Positions 18,643 to 27,124 of a DNA stretch of 64,000 nucleotides are shown here, piece after piece. The translations under genes and the position numbers were made by a program. Positions within the stretch are counted from its first letter, which is position 1. Every line of letters begins with the position of its first letter. The notes beneath the pieces were generated by a model. The model was not told the DNA's origin, made no database searches, and was given only the letters and a program-made list of their open reading frames with translations. The stretch is taken from assembly GCF_000371925.1 (NCBI RefSeq), contig NZ_AQVE01000001.1, forward strand, positions 62,001 through 126,000, written 5' to 3'. Origin of the DNA: Thiolinea disciformis DSM 14473. Its GTDB lineage: Bacteria > Pseudomonadota > Gammaproteobacteria > Thiotrichales > Thiotrichaceae.

Positions 18643-19503
18643 TTATACTAGCTGACCGTCAGGTGTTGCAATCAAGGTCAAATGGGTGATTTCCGGCGGA
18701 CAATTCAGGCGCAAGGGCAATCCAGTACTGCCTAAACCACGGCTGGTATAGACCCAAGACTGATTGACCCGATACAAACCCTGCACATATTTTTTGCCTA
18801 ACTGTGGCAATAAAAAGGGTTTGCCTTGTTTTAACTGAATTTGTCCACCATGAGTATGTCCTGATAATTGTAAGTTAATACGCGTATCATTGGCATACCA
18901 ATCAATCATATCTGGCTCGTGCGCGAGTAAGACGACCGGTTTATCGCCACTATGATTCGCCATGGTTTTTTGAATATCAGGCTTACCGACCATACCATCA
19001 TCAATGCCCGCTAAATACAAAGCGGCATCACCCACCTGAATATTCAAACCCTCGTTGCGCAATACGCGAATCTTTTCACGCTCTAACGCAGCAATAATGA
19101 CATGTTCGTCAGTTTTCACATCATGATTGCCTAAAATCGCAAACACGCCATAGCGGCCTTTTAATTTGCCCAAGGCGGGCGCTAAGGCAAGAATATCTTG
19201 CTCATCATGCCAAACATAATCGCCGGTCAAAACCACTATATCGGGCTTTAATAGATTCGCTTTCACCACCGCCCGCTCAATGTGTTCCAATTGTGTAAAC
19301 GGACGCAAATGCAAATCCGTCAATTGCACAATCGTAAAGCCTTGGAGTGCCTTGGGCAGATTAGCAATCGGAATATCGGTAAATTCCTCGACCAACCAGC
19401 GAATCTCATTAACCCGCTTAGAATGATGGGCGTCATGAAAATACTTCAATCGGCCAATTTGATTCATCACTTTCTGCGGCGTTTTTGATTTAGTTTTGAG
19501 CAT
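18643..19503 (-). CDS. Calcineurin-like metallophosphoesterase (YaeI/YkuE type)
   Basis: A 286-residue phosphoesterase with the full metal-site series: LTDLHLR, LTGDYVWH, ILGNHD, LLAHEPD and GHTHGGQ. The closing SRGLGSTGLPLRLNCPPEI is typical of the YaeI/YkuE group, whose members act on phosphodiester or lipid substrates. No signal peptide or membrane helix is visible at the N-terminus, unlike many relatives, so it appears cytoplasmic. It follows the FMN reductase gene by 11 bases. The substrate cannot be inferred. Confidence 0.85.
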   Translation of the reverse strand: MLKTKSKTPQKVMNQIGRLKYFHDAHHSKRVNEIRWLVEEFTDIPIANLPKALQGFTIVQLTDLHLRPFTQLEHIERAVVKANLLKPDIVVLTGDYVWHDEQDILALAPALGKLKGRYGVFAILGNHDVKTDEHVIIAALEREKIRVLRNEGLNIQVGDAALYLAGIDDGMVGKPDIQKTMANHSGDKPVVLLAHEPDMIDWYANDTRINLQLSGHTHGGQIQLKQGKPFLLPQLGKKYVQGLYRVNQSWVYTSRGLGSTGLPLRLNCPPEITHLTLIATPDGQLV

Positions 19504-19514
19504 TGTAAATCCAG

Positions 19515-20126
19515 TTACATTCCATTTTGGAATTTTGCATGGCGCGTTTTACCAGAAGCGCGCACCGCTCGTAACGCTTGAGTATATTCTTTCAGCACTT
19601 CCAAACTCCATGTAATACGCTCACGGAAATAGCTATCCGCGTCTGGTTTATTTTTTGTTGCATCATCATTTAACACCGATTCGACATGCCGAATAATTAC
19701 TTGTTCGGGAATGTAGCAAATACGGCAATTTTTATAGCTACTCATGCGTAACTCGGCAACTGGATAAGCACCGCCATCTGAGGATGACACACCAATAATT
19801 AATGCAGGCTTATGCGCCAACTCTGCGCCATTCCCCCATAATAAGAAGAAATTCTTTAAGCCTGAGGGAATTTGTCCATGCCATTCGGGGCTAATGACCA
19901 CCAAACCATCACTGTCATTTAGGGTATCACGCCATGGTTTTAAGGTGGCTTGCCATGAGGGATCGTTCTGCCAAATACCGGTATCCCACAAGGGTAGAGG
20001 ATTGCCAGCAAGGCTTAATACGCTCGCCTCCGTACCTTGCTTTTGCAAGGTTTTAGCTACGAAATGAGCTACTTTTTCACTTTGAGAGTTGTGGCGGTGG
20101 CTGCCACTAATAATGGCTATTTTCAT
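19515..20126 (-). CDS. NADPH-dependent FMN reductase family protein
   Basis: A 203-residue flavodoxin-fold oxidoreductase. The N-terminus IAIISGSHRHNSQS is the phosphate-binding loop for FMN, and SPEWHGQIPSGLKNF matches the family's second flavin-contact motif. The ATG at 20126 is preceded by CAGGAG; a longer in-frame start at 20252 would run through the terminator hairpin of the previous gene and is rejected. It is followed closely by the phosphoesterase gene. The natural electron acceptor is unknown. Confidence 0.87.
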   Translation of the reverse strand: MKIAIISGSHRHNSQSEKVAHFVAKTLQKQGTEASVLSLAGNPLPLWDTGIWQNDPSWQATLKPWRDTLNDSDGLVVISPEWHGQIPSGLKNFFLLWGNGAELAHKPALIIGVSSSDGGAYPVAELRMSSYKNCRICYIPEQVIIRHVESVLNDDATKNKPDADSYFRERITWSLEVLKEYTQALRAVRASGKTRHAKFQNGM

Positions 20127-20172
20127 AAAGCACTCCTGGGAAAAAGCCAATAACTTTAAACAGTTTAATGGC

Positions 20173-20206
20173 AAAAAACGAAAAAGCCGGAACTCTGTCC
20201 GGCCTT
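20173..20206 (-). terminator. Rho-independent terminator after dsrE2
   Basis: On the minus strand GCCGGA (20203-20198) pairs with TCCGGC (20191-20186), followed by TTTTT, CG and TTTTTT. It separates the rhodanese-dsrE2 transcript from the FMN reductase gene. Confidence 0.8.
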
Positions 20207-20236
20207 TCAAATACCTAGGTTTTAGCGATTTAGTGT

Positions 20237-20701
20237 TTAGATAAACAAACACACATCCGATTCACCCGCAAATTCAAAGAAGGTAGCAGCGCCACCATAT
20301 TCAATACCATCAATAAATTCTTTAGTTTCCATTTCGAACAAATCAACTGTCATTTGGCAGGCAATGAATTTCACATCAGCCTCTTGGCAGAGTGAACGCA
20401 ATTCCGCCAAATCAGCCACACCTTTACTCGCCATTTTCTTTTTCATCATCGTGGTCATCATCGCCTGCATCCCGGGAAGGGCTTGCAGTAATACCGGCAT
20501 GGGCATAGGCATGGGCATCCCCGGATTACCGAGGGAAGTGACTTGCAAATTCATATCTTTTTTCAATAATTGCAAACCATAGAAGGTAAAAAATACTTGG
20601 ACATCATAACCCAACGCTGCTGCTGTCGATGCCAAAATAAAGGGTGGGTAACCCCAATCTAATGTACCTTTCGTTGCTATAATCGCCAGCTTCTTAGTCA
20701 T
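20237..20701 (-). CDS. dsrE2: DsrE2-type sulfur carrier protein
   Basis: A 154-residue DsrE/DsrF-fold protein of the DsrE2 group, which participates in persulfide transfer with rhodanese and TusA in sulfur oxidisers. The key cysteine is C115 in KFIACQMTVD, the conserved DsrE2 motif; C105 is nearby. A Met-Pro repeat (GMPMPMPMP) and a Met/Lys-rich stretch lie at about 61-90. The ATG at 20701 is chosen since it opens the first beta strand (KKLAIIATKG); the in-frame ATG at 20761 overlaps the rhodanese region. The rhodanese gene precedes it, but no tusA is present in the cluster. Confidence 0.85.
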   Translation of the reverse strand: MTKKLAIIATKGTLDWGYPPFILASTAAALGYDVQVFFTFYGLQLLKKDMNLQVTSLGNPGMPMPMPMPVLLQALPGMQAMMTTMMKKKMASKGVADLAELRSLCQEADVKFIACQMTVDLFEMETKEFIDGIEYGGAATFFEFAGESDVCLFI

Positions 20702-20773
20702 AATCTTGTTTCCAAATAAAATTCCACCGACAAGCCAACCAAAACGATCAGCTCTCCTCAAAATTGGGGTCGA

Positions 20774-21106
20774 TTATGCAGCATTAGGTTGCACAATGTT
20801 ATATCCCGATTGATACCAGTTGATGATGCCACCGCGCAAATTGATGGCCTCTACACCGGTTTGCTGTTGCAAAAACATACAAGCTTGTGCTGACCGAGCA
20901 CCCGAGCGACAATAAAAAACAATATTGTCATCCTTCGAAAACTCTGTCGCTTTCACTGGCAATAAATGTAAAGGCATAAATTCGGCGCCTTCGATAATAC
21001 CTTGACGAAATTCAGCATCGGTACGCACATCAATTAAGCGTACCGGCTTTTTTTCATCCAACATCTGGCGTAAGCCGCGCGCATCGATTTCTTTAATTCC
21101 GTACAT
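20774..21106 (-). CDS. Single-domain rhodanese sulfurtransferase
   Basis: A 110-residue rhodanese with the active-site loop CRSGARS at 66-72 and the family's DVRTDAEF and RGGIINW segments. Such proteins carry sulfur as a cysteine persulfide. Its place immediately upstream of dsrE2 matches the rhd-tusA-dsrE2 clusters of thiosulfate- and sulfur-oxidising bacteria, minus tusA. Cytoplasmic; probably first gene of a two-gene transcript. Confidence 0.92.
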   Translation of the reverse strand: MYGIKEIDARGLRQMLDEKKPVRLIDVRTDAEFRQGIIEGAEFMPLHLLPVKATEFSKDDNIVFYCRSGARSAQACMFLQQQTGVEAINLRGGIINWYQSGYNIVQPNAA

Positions 21107-21276
21107 AAATTCTGCTCAAAATCCAAAGATTATTAAATAATGCTAATATTCTAATAATGCTAGCCTAGTGTCAAGTTTCAAGAGGAATTGCGCTATTTCG
21201 ACAAGTTTTGCCCCCAAATATGCTAGAGCACTTTATACTGCTAGCATGAGCCCAAACAAAATTAGGCGTTACTCCT

Positions 21277-22740
21277 ATGTCACAATCTCCTCAGCTTGCA
21301 TTACTGTTGGCGATTATGGGTGCTGCTCAGGCTGCGCCGCTTAATTTAGAATTGCCGCCCAGCGAATCCTTGGATTTGCCTGCACCTCTCACGCGCGATA
21401 CCAATGAACTAAGTTCACCGGCATTGGCCAGTGCTGCCCGCAGCGCCTCCGAAGATCAAGCCCTAGGCCGCGAGCTATTACGTTCTTTACGCAGAGATCG
21501 CCCCATCATTGAAGATCCTGAATTAAAGGATTGGTTACAAAGCATTGCTAATCGTCTTGCTTTACACACTCCCAATCGGACTGGCCCGATTCATGTGCTA
21601 ATTGAAAATAATGGTGATGTGAATGCACGCACCATGCTGGGCGGGGTCATTATTGTCAATTCTGGCTTGATTCTAAATTCTGAATCAGAAAGTGAATTGG
21701 CAGGTGTCTTGGCACATGAGATGGCTCATATTTCGCAACGCCACATTGACCGTTTAATTGCCGAAAATCGCCATGCGCCGGTTTTTCTAGCCTTAGGTTT
21801 ATTAGCGGGTGCCGTTGCTGCTAGTCAAAGCCCCGAAGCCGCACAGGCGGTCGTTACGGGTACCGCCGCTTTGCAGGCACATAAACAGATCGTATTTGGT
21901 CATCGTGCTGAATCCGAAGCAGATCGCTTGGGTTTACGTATTTTAGCAGCGGCTGCTTATGATCCTCAGGCGTTAGGACAGTTTTTAGAAAAACTAGATC
22001 GCAATCAAACCGATGTTTATGGTGATATTGGACAATATTTACGCACTCACCCGCTGAATATCGATCGTCTAAGTGACACGCGCCTACGGGCTAACCAATT
22101 GGGTAGACGTAGTGCACGTGAAGATAGGCGCTATCTTTTTGCGCGCGAAAAATTACGCCAATTGACGAATCCCAGCCAGTTATCGGCTAACACGAGCGAT
22201 GCTTCGTTAGCTACCTATCGCCAAGCTTTACAGGCTGAGCGCGCCGGACAAACACCCGCCATTTTACAAAAAATTCCTCAAGCGACCCAGCAATTGCCAC
22301 TCGATTTATTACGCGCACGCGCTTTAATTCAACAACGCGAATTTAACGCAGCGCATCAACTACTTAACCCCTTAAAAGCGCGATTTGCGAATGATTCAGC
22401 GGTAATACTATTGAGTGCAGAGGCTCAGGCGGGCCTTGGGCAAGCGGGGCAAGCCACCGCTTTATTATTGAATAGCGCAGCACTCACCCAAGAAAATACT
22501 AGCCTAGAATTTTTTGAAATCGGGCAACGCCTAGCCCAACAAGCCAATCTAGCCGCTGAAGCCCGTTTATTTAATGCAGAGCGTAGCATTAGGCTGGGTG
22601 AATATCTTCATGCCCAAGCAGCCTTGCGTGAAGTAGCTAATCAAGCAACTACCGCGCCGTCAACTGCTGTCAAAATCCGCAATCGTTTAAACGAGATTGA
22701 AGCCATGCTGCGTATGCAAAAATACCTTGGCATAAAATAA
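21277..22740 (+). CDS. bepA: Periplasmic M48 metalloprotease and chaperone BepA
   Basis: At 487 residues it has the same length as E. coli BepA (YfgC), which aids assembly or degrades misassembled LptD and other outer membrane proteins. A signal peptide ends near AQA-AP at about residue 20. The zinc site is HEMAHISQRH with the downstream EADRLG motif, and the C-terminal third is TPR-like helical repeats. A TATACT -10-like hexamer at 21234-21239 lies ahead, without a good -35. The gene stands alone ahead of soxB. Confidence 0.92.
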   Translation: MSQSPQLALLLAIMGAAQAAPLNLELPPSESLDLPAPLTRDTNELSSPALASAARSASEDQALGRELLRSLRRDRPIIEDPELKDWLQSIANRLALHTPNRTGPIHVLIENNGDVNARTMLGGVIIVNSGLILNSESESELAGVLAHEMAHISQRHIDRLIAENRHAPVFLALGLLAGAVAASQSPEAAQAVVTGTAALQAHKQIVFGHRAESEADRLGLRILAAAAYDPQALGQFLEKLDRNQTDVYGDIGQYLRTHPLNIDRLSDTRLRANQLGRRSAREDRRYLFAREKLRQLTNPSQLSANTSDASLATYRQALQAERAGQTPAILQKIPQATQQLPLDLLRARALIQQREFNAAHQLLNPLKARFANDSAVILLSAEAQAGLGQAGQATALLLNSAALTQENTSLEFFEIGQRLAQQANLAAEARLFNAERSIRLGEYLHAQAALREVANQATTAPSTAVKIRNRLNEIEAMLRMQKYLGIK

Positions 22741-22862
22741 GTATCTCTTTTAGATCAAGCGCTTTGCTTGACACTAAGGGTGTGGCGTGCCAGTTTTTCG
22801 CCAGAGAGGAAGGAGTAGCGTCGCGCCGCTCCCTGTGTGCGTATCAATGAGGAGAAGTCGAA

Positions 22863-24578
22863 ATGAGTTTAACGCGTCGCGAATTTTTGCAAATCTTAGC
22901 TGCTGCCAGTGTTGCTGGTGTTTCATTGGAGCGAAGCAGTTTTGCTGCGGCTAGTAATTTATATGACTTGCCGAGTTTTGGCTCAGTCTCGCTCTTACAC
23001 TACACTGATTGTCACGCTCAACTACTCCCCATCTATTACCGCGAACCGCATGTTAATCTTGGCTTTGGCAGTATGAAAAATGTGCCACCTCATTTGGTGG
23101 GCGACGCTTATTTGAAACACTATGGATTGGCCGCAAATACCCCTGAAGCTCATGCCTTTACCTATTTAGATTTTGCTAAAGCAGCCGAAACCTATGGCAA
23201 GGTTGGCGGATTTGCACACTTGAAAACTTTAGTGGATCAAATTCGCGCCCAACGCCCAAATGCTTTATTACTAGATGGTGGCGATACGTGGCAGGGTTCA
23301 TGGACTGCATTACAAACCAAAGCCCAAGATATGGTAGATGCACAATTAGCACTCGGCGTGAATATCATGACGCCTCACTGGGAAATGACCTATGGCGCGG
23401 ATCGGGTCAAAGAAATCGTCGAGAAGCAGTTTGTGGGCAAAATCGACTTCGTGGCGCAAAATATTTTAGATAACGAATTTGAAGAAGCTGTTTTTCCACC
23501 TTACGTCATTCGAGAAATCAATGGAACACCGGTTGCCATTATTGGACAAGCTTTTCCCTATACACCGATAGCCAATCCGCGCCATCTGGTCGCGAATTGG
23601 AGCTTTGGGGTGCGTGATGATCGAATGCAGCAAATGGTGGATGAAGCGCGTGGCAAAGGTGCAAAAGTCGTGATCGTGTTATCGCATAATGGCATGGATG
23701 TCGATCTCAAAATGGCGAGCCAAGTCACAGGAATTGACGCCATTATGGGCGGACACACACACGATGCTATTTATCAGCCCGTTGTAGTTGAAAACAAAAG
23801 CGGCAAAACCTTAGTAACGAATGCCGGTTCGAATGGAAAATTTTTGGGCGTACTCGATTTGGAAGTTAAAGGGGGTAAAGTCAGTGACTACCGCTATAAA
23901 TTGTTGCCCGTCTTCTCCAATTTACTCGAACCCAATAAAGACATGTTGGCCTTGATTGAAAAGTCACGCGCACCTTTTAAAGAGCAATTGAGTGAAACCT
24001 TGGCAACATGTGACGAAGTCCTTTATCGCCGTGGTAATTTTAATGGTACTTTCGATCAGTTAATTTGCAATGCGCTGATGGAAGGCTTGGACGCTCCGAT
24101 TGCTTTCTCCCCCGGTTTTCGTTGGGGCACGAGTGTATTAGCTGGCCAGCCCATTACTTTTGAGCATGTTGCCGATCAGACTGCCATTACTTATGGCACG
24201 GTCACACGTAATGAAATGACGGGCGAAACCATCAAAAGTGTTCTGGAAGATGTGGCGGATAATTTATTCAATCCAGACCCTTATTATCAACAAGGTGGTG
24301 ATATGGTCAGGGTGGGTGGTCTAAAGTTTAGCTTCGATCCAACAGCTGCTATGGGAAATCGTGTATCCGATATGACTTTAGGCGGCAAGCCACTAGAAGC
24401 CAGCAAAACCTATCCAGTCGCTGGCTGGGCCAGTGTGCAAGAAACCGTCCCAGCAAACAAACCGATCTGGGAAGTGGTGGCTAATTACTTGCGCAGTAAA
24501 AAAACGATTACTGCGCTTGAGTTAAATCTACCGCAACTCAAAAATGTTGATGGTAATGAGGGGATGGCTAAGCTTTAG
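22863..24578 (+). CDS. soxB: Thiosulfohydrolase SoxB
   Basis: Periplasmic dimanganese enzyme that hydrolyses the sulfate group from SoxYZ-bound thiosulfate. The 571 residues begin with a twin-arginine signal (TRREFLQ), so it is exported folded by Tat, whose genes lie in this window. Metal-site motifs: HYTDCHAQ, LLDGGDTWQGS, the SoxB-type HWEMTYG, LSHNGMD and GGHTHD. GAGGAGAAG precedes the ATG. No other sox genes are adjacent, in keeping with the scattered sox genes of many gammaproteobacterial sulfur oxidisers. Its stop overlaps the convergent Kazal-like gene by four bases. Confidence 0.95.
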   Translation: MSLTRREFLQILAAASVAGVSLERSSFAAASNLYDLPSFGSVSLLHYTDCHAQLLPIYYREPHVNLGFGSMKNVPPHLVGDAYLKHYGLAANTPEAHAFTYLDFAKAAETYGKVGGFAHLKTLVDQIRAQRPNALLLDGGDTWQGSWTALQTKAQDMVDAQLALGVNIMTPHWEMTYGADRVKEIVEKQFVGKIDFVAQNILDNEFEEAVFPPYVIREINGTPVAIIGQAFPYTPIANPRHLVANWSFGVRDDRMQQMVDEARGKGAKVVIVLSHNGMDVDLKMASQVTGIDAIMGGHTHDAIYQPVVVENKSGKTLVTNAGSNGKFLGVLDLEVKGGKVSDYRYKLLPVFSNLLEPNKDMLALIEKSRAPFKEQLSETLATCDEVLYRRGNFNGTFDQLICNALMEGLDAPIAFSPGFRWGTSVLAGQPITFEHVADQTAITYGTVTRNEMTGETIKSVLEDVADNLFNPDPYYQQGGDMVRVGGLKFSFDPTAAMGNRVSDMTLGGKPLEASKTYPVAGWASVQETVPANKPIWEVVANYLRSKKTITALELNLPQLKNVDGNEGMAKL

Positions 24579-24901
24579 CGACACTTTCCAGAGGGTAGAA
24601 AACCAATAACATCCGCTTCGGCGCAGGCCTTACAGTCATTCGAAAAGGTTTGTTGTGGCAGACAAGGTTCTGCCAAGCAATGTTTTTTAGTATCACGTAT
24701 TGCACAGACTGGACTATAGACCTCATAACAGATTTCAGGGCGTGGATTTTTACATAGCACTAGCTCTTTGAGCGTACTGTTTGGATCAGTGCTCATGCTC
24801 TTCACCGGTGAAATCACTGGCTCCACTGCAAAGCCCGTGTTTAAGCTAGGGATGAGGAGTAGCAAAAAAGTCAGTACTGGGTGTATTCCTAAGCGTTTCA
24901 T
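24575..24901 (-). CDS. Secreted Cys-rich protein with Kazal-like domain
   Basis: A 108-residue protein with a signal peptide (about 1-25, ending near FA-VEP) and eight cysteines in the mature part. The spacing CYEVYSPVCA, then TFSNDCKAC and GFLPSGKC, follows the Kazal inhibitor pattern (YxPVC, then Y/F-x-N-xC, then GxC), with an insert carrying an extra Cys pair. Kazal domains inhibit serine proteases. The ATG at 24901 is preferred over an upstream start at 24973 since it opens a clean signal peptide and has GAGG upstream. The domain call is by eye and moderate. Confidence 0.6.
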   Translation of the reverse strand: MKRLGIHPVLTFLLLLIPSLNTGFAVEPVISPVKSMSTDPNSTLKELVLCKNPRPEICYEVYSPVCAIRDTKKHCLAEPCLPQQTFSNDCKACAEADVIGFLPSGKCR

Positions 24902-25005
24902 CGTGATAAACCTCACAAACACAATATTTTCTCTCTTGCAGCACATCCACAGAACACGTAACCTTACCGCCATTTATTGACCGTTTTAATGTCATGGAGT
25001 CTGCA

Positions 25006-25665
25006 ATGAATCTGGATCAAGCGCGTTTCAACATGGTTGAACAGCAGATTCGTCCTTGGGAAGTACTAGATCAGACCGTGTTAGATGCTTTCCGGTTTCT
25101 TCCTCGCGAAAAATTTGTTCCTACCGCTTGGCAAAATTTAGCGTTTGCTGACATCGAAATTCCACTCGACCATGGTGAATTCATGATGCACCCACGTGTT
25201 GAGGCAAGAATGCTCCAAGAACTCGCGATCAAGCAAACCGATCAATGCCTAGAAATCGGTACTGGCAGTGGGTTTGTTACTGCCTGCCTTGCACGTTTAG
25301 GCCAGCATGTGGATAGTGTCGATATTCACAGTGACTTCTCCAAGCAGGCTGAACAAAAGCTTAAGGCTATTAATATTACTAACTTTAATCTTTATAACGA
25401 TAATGCAGCCGCTGGATGGGAGGGTGTAGCAGGTAAACTGTATGACGTGATTGCAGTGACCGGTTCTGTGCCTGAATATGTTCCAGCTTTTGAGCAACGT
25501 TTAGCACCAGGTGGACGTTTATTTATGGTAGTTGGCAGCGCTCCAACCATGCACGCTTTACTAATAACCCGTGATGCAGAGGGGAAATTAGAACGTAGAA
25601 TGTCTTTTGAATTAATGCTCCAAGCCTTGCAAGGTGCCGAGCAAAAGCCAAGTTTCCAGTTCTAG
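25006..25665 (+). CDS. pcm: Protein-L-isoaspartate O-methyltransferase family protein
   Basis: A 219-residue SAM-dependent methyltransferase of the Pcm family, which repairs isoaspartyl damage in proteins. The N-terminal MVEQQIRPW, the PREKFVP segment and SAM motif I (CLEIGTGSGFVTACLA) are visible. GGAG lies six bases before the ATG at 25006, which is preferred over the in-frame ATG at 24994. It precedes a TolC-family gene, a placement common in Proteobacteria. Some members of this branch lack demonstrated isoaspartyl activity. Confidence 0.86.
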   Translation: MNLDQARFNMVEQQIRPWEVLDQTVLDAFRFLPREKFVPTAWQNLAFADIEIPLDHGEFMMHPRVEARMLQELAIKQTDQCLEIGTGSGFVTACLARLGQHVDSVDIHSDFSKQAEQKLKAINITNFNLYNDNAAAGWEGVAGKLYDVIAVTGSVPEYVPAFEQRLAPGGRLFMVVGSAPTMHALLITRDAEGKLERRMSFELMLQALQGAEQKPSFQF

Positions 25666-25690
25666 GCTTTACCACGCCACGCTAAATAAA

Positions 25691-25724
25691 CAGGATGTTG
25701 GAGATGTCTCCCACAATCCTGTTT
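25691..25724 (+). terminator. Hairpin after pcm, probable terminator
   Basis: CAGGATGTTGGAGA and TCTCCCACAATCCTG form a nearly perfect stem, followed by a short TTT. The T run is weak, so termination may be partial. A TATAAT hexamer just after it (25734-25739) could be the -10 element for the downstream TolC-family gene. Confidence 0.55.
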
Positions 25725-25780
25725 GATTCCCGCTATAATGCAGGTAATAAACGTCGGGACGCCCTGAGATTGGAATAACT

Positions 25781-27121
25781 ATGAAGATGAAACCCTTGGT
25801 AAGCTGCGTTGCTGCCACATGGGCACTATTGAGTAGCCCTGCTTATTCAGAAAATCTATTACAAGTCTACCAACAAGCCAAAAACTACGATGCTCAACTC
25901 AAAGCGCAAGAAACCAATTATCTCGCTATCTTAGAGAGCAAGCCCCAAGCACTTGCCGCCAAAAAACCACAAGTTTCTTTAAATGCTGGTGCGAATTTTA
26001 GCCAACAACATACCTTCTACGATGGCACGATCACTGGAGGTTCGGCTAATAGCTCAGCTTTGAATGCCAATTACACGCTTAATATCAGCAAATCGGTTTA
26101 TAACAAAGCCTTAGATGCACGCATTGATAAAGTAGACTCATCCTTGGCTCAAGCTAAACTGCAATTAGAAAGCCAACGCCAAGCCTTGATTATGCGTGTA
26201 GTGCAGCCTTACTTTGACTACCTATTAGCCAAAGAAACCTTGCAGGTCGCTAGTACCGAAAAAAATGCAATTAAAAAACAGCTCGATCAAGTAAAAGCTT
26301 TTTTCGAAGCAGGGCGTTCAGCGGTTACTGATGTACGTGAAGCGGAATCACGTTATAACCTTGCGGTAGCACGTGAAGTCAGTGGACGCCAAGCCTTGGA
26401 TGTGGCACGCGAATCTCTGCGGGTATTAACCGGCATTTCTTATAAGGATTTGCTCGGTGCACAACCCAATATTGGGCTTAGTGTTCCAGCCCCCAAAAGC
26501 ATGGAGGCTTGGGTCGAGTTAGCCAAGCGTTCCAGTAAGCCCCTACAAGTAGCGCGTCAGGCGATTGAGGTGGCACAGAAAGAAATTGATATTCAGCGCC
26601 AAAGCGAGCGCAATCCCGTCGTCAATATCTATGCACGCCATACGGGCAGTTGGTATGAGAGCAATGGTTCAGTACTTGATCCGCGTGCGCTGGGTGCGAC
26701 GGTGGGCGTGGAGGTGAATGTGCCAATCTATGAAGGTGGTGCTGCGCCGTCGCGGATTCGTCAAGCCCAACATGAATTTCGCCAAGCTCAACAAAATTAC
26801 GATTATCAAGAGCGCTTAATTGAACAACAGGTACGCAGTGCCTATTTAGGCATTGAGTCCGCGATTAGTGTAGTACAAGCCCAGCAAAAAGCATTAGCCT
26901 CGGCGGAAACTGCCGCAGCGGCCACTAAAGTGGGCTTTGAAGTCGGTACACGGACAGCGGTGGATGTATTAACAGCTTTGCGAGATGTATTTGCAGCACG
27001 CCGCGATTATGCGAATGCACGCTACAACTTCCTACTGAGCACCCTGCAATTACGCCAAGCCGCAGGGACACTCTCCGAAAACGATTTGCGTATTCTAAGC
27101 GCCTCGTTGAATAAACGCTAA
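25781..27121 (+). CDS. TolC-family outer membrane efflux/secretion channel
   Basis: A 446-residue outer membrane factor: signal peptide to about residue 23 (SSPAYS), then two repeats of long amphipathic helices with the family motif for TolC-like channels (LLAKETLQVAS, RQALDVARESLRVLTG, and in repeat two VGFEVGTRTAVDVL). TolC trimers form the exit duct for type I secretion and multidrug pumps. The pcm-tolC order is common in gammaproteobacteria, supporting the orthologue of tolC itself. GGAATAACT precedes the ATG. Confidence 0.9.
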   Translation: MKMKPLVSCVAATWALLSSPAYSENLLQVYQQAKNYDAQLKAQETNYLAILESKPQALAAKKPQVSLNAGANFSQQHTFYDGTITGGSANSSALNANYTLNISKSVYNKALDARIDKVDSSLAQAKLQLESQRQALIMRVVQPYFDYLLAKETLQVASTEKNAIKKQLDQVKAFFEAGRSAVTDVREAESRYNLAVAREVSGRQALDVARESLRVLTGISYKDLLGAQPNIGLSVPAPKSMEAWVELAKRSSKPLQVARQAIEVAQKEIDIQRQSERNPVVNIYARHTGSWYESNGSVLDPRALGATVGVEVNVPIYEGGAAPSRIRQAQHEFRQAQQNYDYQERLIEQQVRSAYLGIESAISVVQAQQKALASAETAAAATKVGFEVGTRTAVDVLTALRDVFAARRDYANARYNFLLSTLQLRQAAGTLSENDLRILSASLNKR

Positions 27122-27124
27122 ACC

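Noticed and set aside
22768-22796. TTGACA upstream of soxB as a sigma-70 promoter
   Set aside because: The -35 is perfect but no acceptable -10 hexamer lies 16-18 bases downstream; the site was not listed.
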